Of a DNA stretch of 23,065 bases, positions 20,870 to 23,065 are shown one piece after another. The notes beneath the pieces are model-generated. The model saw only the letters and a program-made list of their open reading frames with translations, did not search any database and was not told where the DNA came from. Position numbers and translations under genes: made by a program. The DNA comes from Sulfurovum sp. (GTDB lineage Bacteria > Campylobacterota > Campylobacteria > Campylobacterales > Sulfurovaceae). The stretch is from assembly GCA_027029065.1 (NCBI GenBank), contig JALVGO010000245.1:1-23065 (forward strand). Reading direction: 5' to 3'. The stretch's first letter is position 1; every line of letters starts with the position of its first letter.

Positions 20870-22303
20870 TTAGCAAGAGTAAGTAGAGATATACTCGTAT
20901 GCTGTTGGTCTACCTTCGACAGGAATAACATGTCTTTCGAACTGGTAGTCGATGTATGTTTTGATGAACTCTTCGTTCATGACAGGTGTCAGGAAGTCGT
21001 GGTCTTCGCTGAGTCCTTCAAGTGCATCTCTGAAGCTGTTTGGCAGTTCAGGGATACCTCTCTCTTTGAGTTCATCTCTTGACCACTCGAAGAGGTCTTC
21101 GTTGATCGGTCCTACAAGCTCGTAACCGCCGTTTTTGATACCGTCGATACCCGCCATCATCAGTACAGTGAAGGCGAGGTATGGGCATGATGTTGAGTCA
21201 GGGAAACGTGTTTCGATTCTGGTTGACTTCTCACCTGCTCCGTAAGGGATACGACATGCAGCAGATCTGTTCTGTGCAGAGTATGTGAGGATTCTTGGTG
21301 CTTCGAATCCTGGCAGGAGTCTTTTGTAAGAGTTGGTAGAAGCATTGGTAAATGCTGCAACCGCATCTTTGTGTTTGAAGATACCGCTGAGGTAGTCAAG
21401 CGCTGTTTTGGAGAGGTTTGCGTATTCACCCTCTTTGTAGAAGAGGTTTTTACCGTCTTTCCAGATAGACTGGTGAACGTGCATACCGTTACCGTTGTCG
21501 TTGTAGATAGGTTTAGGCATGAATGTTGCAGTCTTGCCGTTGAGGTGTGCTACCATTTTTACAACATACTTGTACTTCTGTACGTTGTCAGCCGCAGTGA
21601 TGATGTCACCAAATACAACACCGATCTCACCCTGTCCCTGTGCCACTTCGTGGTGTCCAAGAACGACTTCAAGACCTACCTCTTCAAGAAGGAGCATCAT
21701 TTCTGCTCTGAGATCTACCATAGAGTCTGTTGGCATAACCGGGAAGTAACCACCTTTGATTCTTGGTCTGTGACCCATGTTCCCGATATCATCATACTCA
21801 GCAGTGTCCGCCCAGTGACCTTCGTCTGTCTCTACTTTGAAAGACTGGTGGTTGTCGTGGTCATGGATCTTGACATCGTCAAAGATGAAGAATTCGTTTT
21901 CAGGACCAAAGTATGCAGCATCACCGATACCCTGCTCGTCAAGATACTTGAGTGCTTTTTTTGCGATTGATCTTGGACATTTCGCATACAGTTCGTTTTT
22001 GTAGATATCATAAACGTCACAAATAACAACTACTGTACTGTCCGCAGTGAAAGGATCGAGGAATGCAGTCGGAATGTCCGGCTTGAGCAGCATGTCAGAC
22101 TCGTTGATCGGCTGCCAGTTTTCGATGGAAGAGCCGTCAAACGGAAGACCCGCTTCAAGCATTTCGTCTGTGACTGCGCTCATTCTGTATGAAATGTGGT
22201 GCCATGCACCTTTAATGTCTGTAAAACGGAAGTCTACGAATTCTACTTCGTTCTCTTCACAGTATTTCTTGAACTCTGCAAGGTTGTTCACGAATTTACC
22301 CAT
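20870..22303 (-). CDS. glnA: Glutamine synthetase type I, lacking the adenylylation tyrosine
   Basis: GlnA makes glutamine from glutamate, ammonia and ATP, the main entry of ammonium into metabolism, as a cytosolic dodecamer. The 477-residue protein has DGSSIENW (57-63), the metal site in [10 protein letters not shown] (132-141), the ATP-loop region [14 protein letters not shown] (268-281), [11 protein letters not shown] (345-355) and [13 protein letters not shown] (366-378). Where enteric GSI-beta has NLYDLP with the adenylylated Tyr, this protein has DLFEWS with Phe405, so control by GlnE-type adenylylation is unlikely. The ATG has AGGAG about 9 nt upstream and a TATAAT farther up (minus strand, 22339-22344). 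The gene is single, with a hisK-like gene 75 nt upstream on the same strand. Confidence 0.97.
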   Translation of the reverse strand: MGKFVNNLAEFKKYCEENEVEFVDFRFTDIKGAWHHISYRMSAVTDEMLEAGLPFDGSSIENWQPINESDMLLKPDIPTAFLDPFTADSTVVVICDVYDIYKNELYAKCPRSIAKKALKYLDEQGIGDAAYFGPENEFFIFDDVKIHDHDNHQSFKVETDEGHWADTAEYDDIGNMGHRPRIKGGYFPVMPTDSMVDLRAEMMLLLEEVGLEVVLGHHEVAQGQGEIGVVFGDIITAADNVQKYKYVVKMVAHLNGKTATFMPKPIYNDNGNGMHVHQSIWKDGKNLFYKEGEYANLSKTALDYLSGIFKHKDAVAAFTNASTNSYKRLLPGFEAPRILTYSAQNRSAACRIPYGAGEKSTRIETRFPDSTSCPYLAFTVLMMAGIDGIKNGGYELVGPINEDLFEWSRDELKERGIPELPNSFRDALEGLSEDHDFLTPVMNEEFIKTYIDYQFERHVIPVEGRPTAYEYISTYSC

Positions 22304-22338
22304 GTTGTATCGCTCCTAATTAAAATTTTAGTCCAATC

Positions 22339-22344
22339 ATTATA
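22339..22344 (-). promoter_or_regulatory. TATAAT promoter of glnA
   Basis: A perfect TATAAT on the minus strand lies about 35 nt before the glnA ATG, in the 75-nt gap after the histidinol-phosphatase-like gene. No clear -35 or sigma-54 -24/-12 pair is seen. Confidence 0.5.
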
Positions 22345-22378
22345 ACCATTCTAAAATAAATTGTTTCCCTTTTTCTGC

Positions 22379-23065
22379 TTAAAATTTGATCATTTTCCGA
22401 TCTCTGTCTTTAAAGGTAACGGCTGTGTCATATCCGACTGCTTTTGCAAGTGAGACAGCTTCATCATAGCCGTACCCGACCTGATCGGGTGCATGGGCAT
22501 CTGAGCCGAATGTGATGGGAATACCGAGAGCATACGCCTCCTCAAGCAGCATCTTTGAGGGGTATATCTCTCCTATAGGTTTTCGCAGTCCTGCAGTATT
22601 GAGCTCCATGACCATACCGCTTTGTTTGATGGCTTTGAGTGTATTACCGGCAAGCAGCCGGACATCCTGCTTTGGCAGATATTTGAAGACCTTGATGAGG
22701 TCAAAGTGCCCGACAATGTCAAATTTGCCAGATGCTGCCATCGCTTCGGTCGCTTCGAAATAGGCTTGCCAGATTTCATCTACATCGCGGTTTTCCCATC
22801 CGCCTATGAACTCAGGGTTGTCAAAACTCCATTTGTCAATAAAATGCACAGAACCGATAAGGTAGTCAACCTCTGCGTTAAGTACACGATCGTCCATATG
22901 TCCCGGAAGCCAGTCAACCTCATAGCCCAGTAAAATCTCAATAGTATCTTTATACTTCTCCCGTGCTGTGAGGATCTCCTGTTCGTACACTGCCATCTCA
23001 TCAAAAGCAAGGCGGTACCCCTCGTCAAAATCCATCGGCGCATGTTCGCTGAAGCCGTAAATATC
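22379..23065 (-). CDS. Histidinol-phosphatase-like PHP-domain protein (5' end outside the window)
   Basis: PHP-family metal-dependent phosphoesterase. The HisK/HisJ group removes phosphate from histidinol phosphate in histidine synthesis. The visible 228 residues begin in frame at the window edge with DIYGFSEHAPMDFDEGYRLA; the start codon lies beyond 23065, so the N-terminal HxH metal motif is missing only because of the cut. Seen are FSEHAP with a metal-binding His, GYEVDWL, the GSVHFI motif, GHFDLIK, ELNTAG, and the late GSDAHAPDQVG with metal-binding Asp and His. All match the HisK group of PHP proteins. It is transcribed toward glnA. A generic PHP phosphatase is the alternative. Confidence 0.82.
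   Translation of the reverse strand, partial: DIYGFSEHAPMDFDEGYRLAFDEMAVYEQEILTAREKYKDTIEILLGYEVDWLPGHMDDRVLNAEVDYLIGSVHFIDKWSFDNPEFIGGWENRDVDEIWQAYFEATEAMAASGKFDIVGHFDLIKVFKYLPKQDVRLLAGNTLKAIKQSGMVMELNTAGLRKPIGEIYPSKMLLEEAYALGIPITFGSDAHAPDQVGYGYDEAVSLAKAVGYDTAVTFKDRDRKMIKF

Overview
The window looks like a chromosomal segment of a Campylobacterota (Epsilonproteobacteria) member, most like the Sulfurovum/Sulfurimonas group. The basis is the gene styles: a prfB without a programmed frameshift, a GlnA without the adenylylation tyrosine, an ftsW-murG pair, an alaS-maf-PBP1A order that I recall from Campylobacter, and -10 boxes of the TAAAAT/TATAAT type without clear -35 boxes. No species is assigned. 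It is mostly housekeeping sequence, with no phage, IS, CRISPR array or tRNA/rRNA visible.

Layout. 1-280: a gene-free stretch with a long imperfect hairpin and a 7-bp tandem repeat array that runs up to a promoter. 281-1059: a LolD-type ABC ATPase overlapping a 44-residue membrane microprotein. 1151-3432: a two-gene unit of a GYF_2+AIM24 protein and a TMEM43-like membrane protein. 3438-5543: divergent prfB (-) and panC (+), whose shared intergenic region holds two more heptamer arrays and hairpins. 5553-9997: divergent ftsI (-) and ftsW-murG (+), the septal peptidoglycan genes. 10067-10546: a lipoprotein with an internal duplication. 10655-14306: alaS, a four-helix membrane protein and maf, each overlapping the next by one base. 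14307-14610: a highly structured non-coding stretch that looks like a small RNA gene. 14611-15201: an AT-rich PIN-toxin/antitoxin pair. 15289-20500: a BioF-like enzyme, PBP1A, a DsbA-family protein and a CPA1 Na+/H+ antiporter in a tight same-strand run. 20501-20869: a second structured, gene-free stretch. 20870-23065: glnA and a 5'-truncated histidinol-phosphatase-like PHP protein, both on the minus strand.

The most unusual signal is a family of 7-bp tandem repeats with related units (GAATGAG, GAATTAG, GATTAAG, GAGNAAY, GAGGTAG). It appears at five places in 23 kb. Three arrays lie in promoter or leader regions (upstream of the ABC ATPase, in the prfB leader, upstream of panC). Two lie inside the coding regions of murG and alaS, where they are translated in frame as apparent extra residues. 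This suggests a process that seeds heptamer repeats into both regulatory and coding DNA. The second interest is non-coding: three separate structured intergenic elements, one with its own perfect -10 box and U-run.
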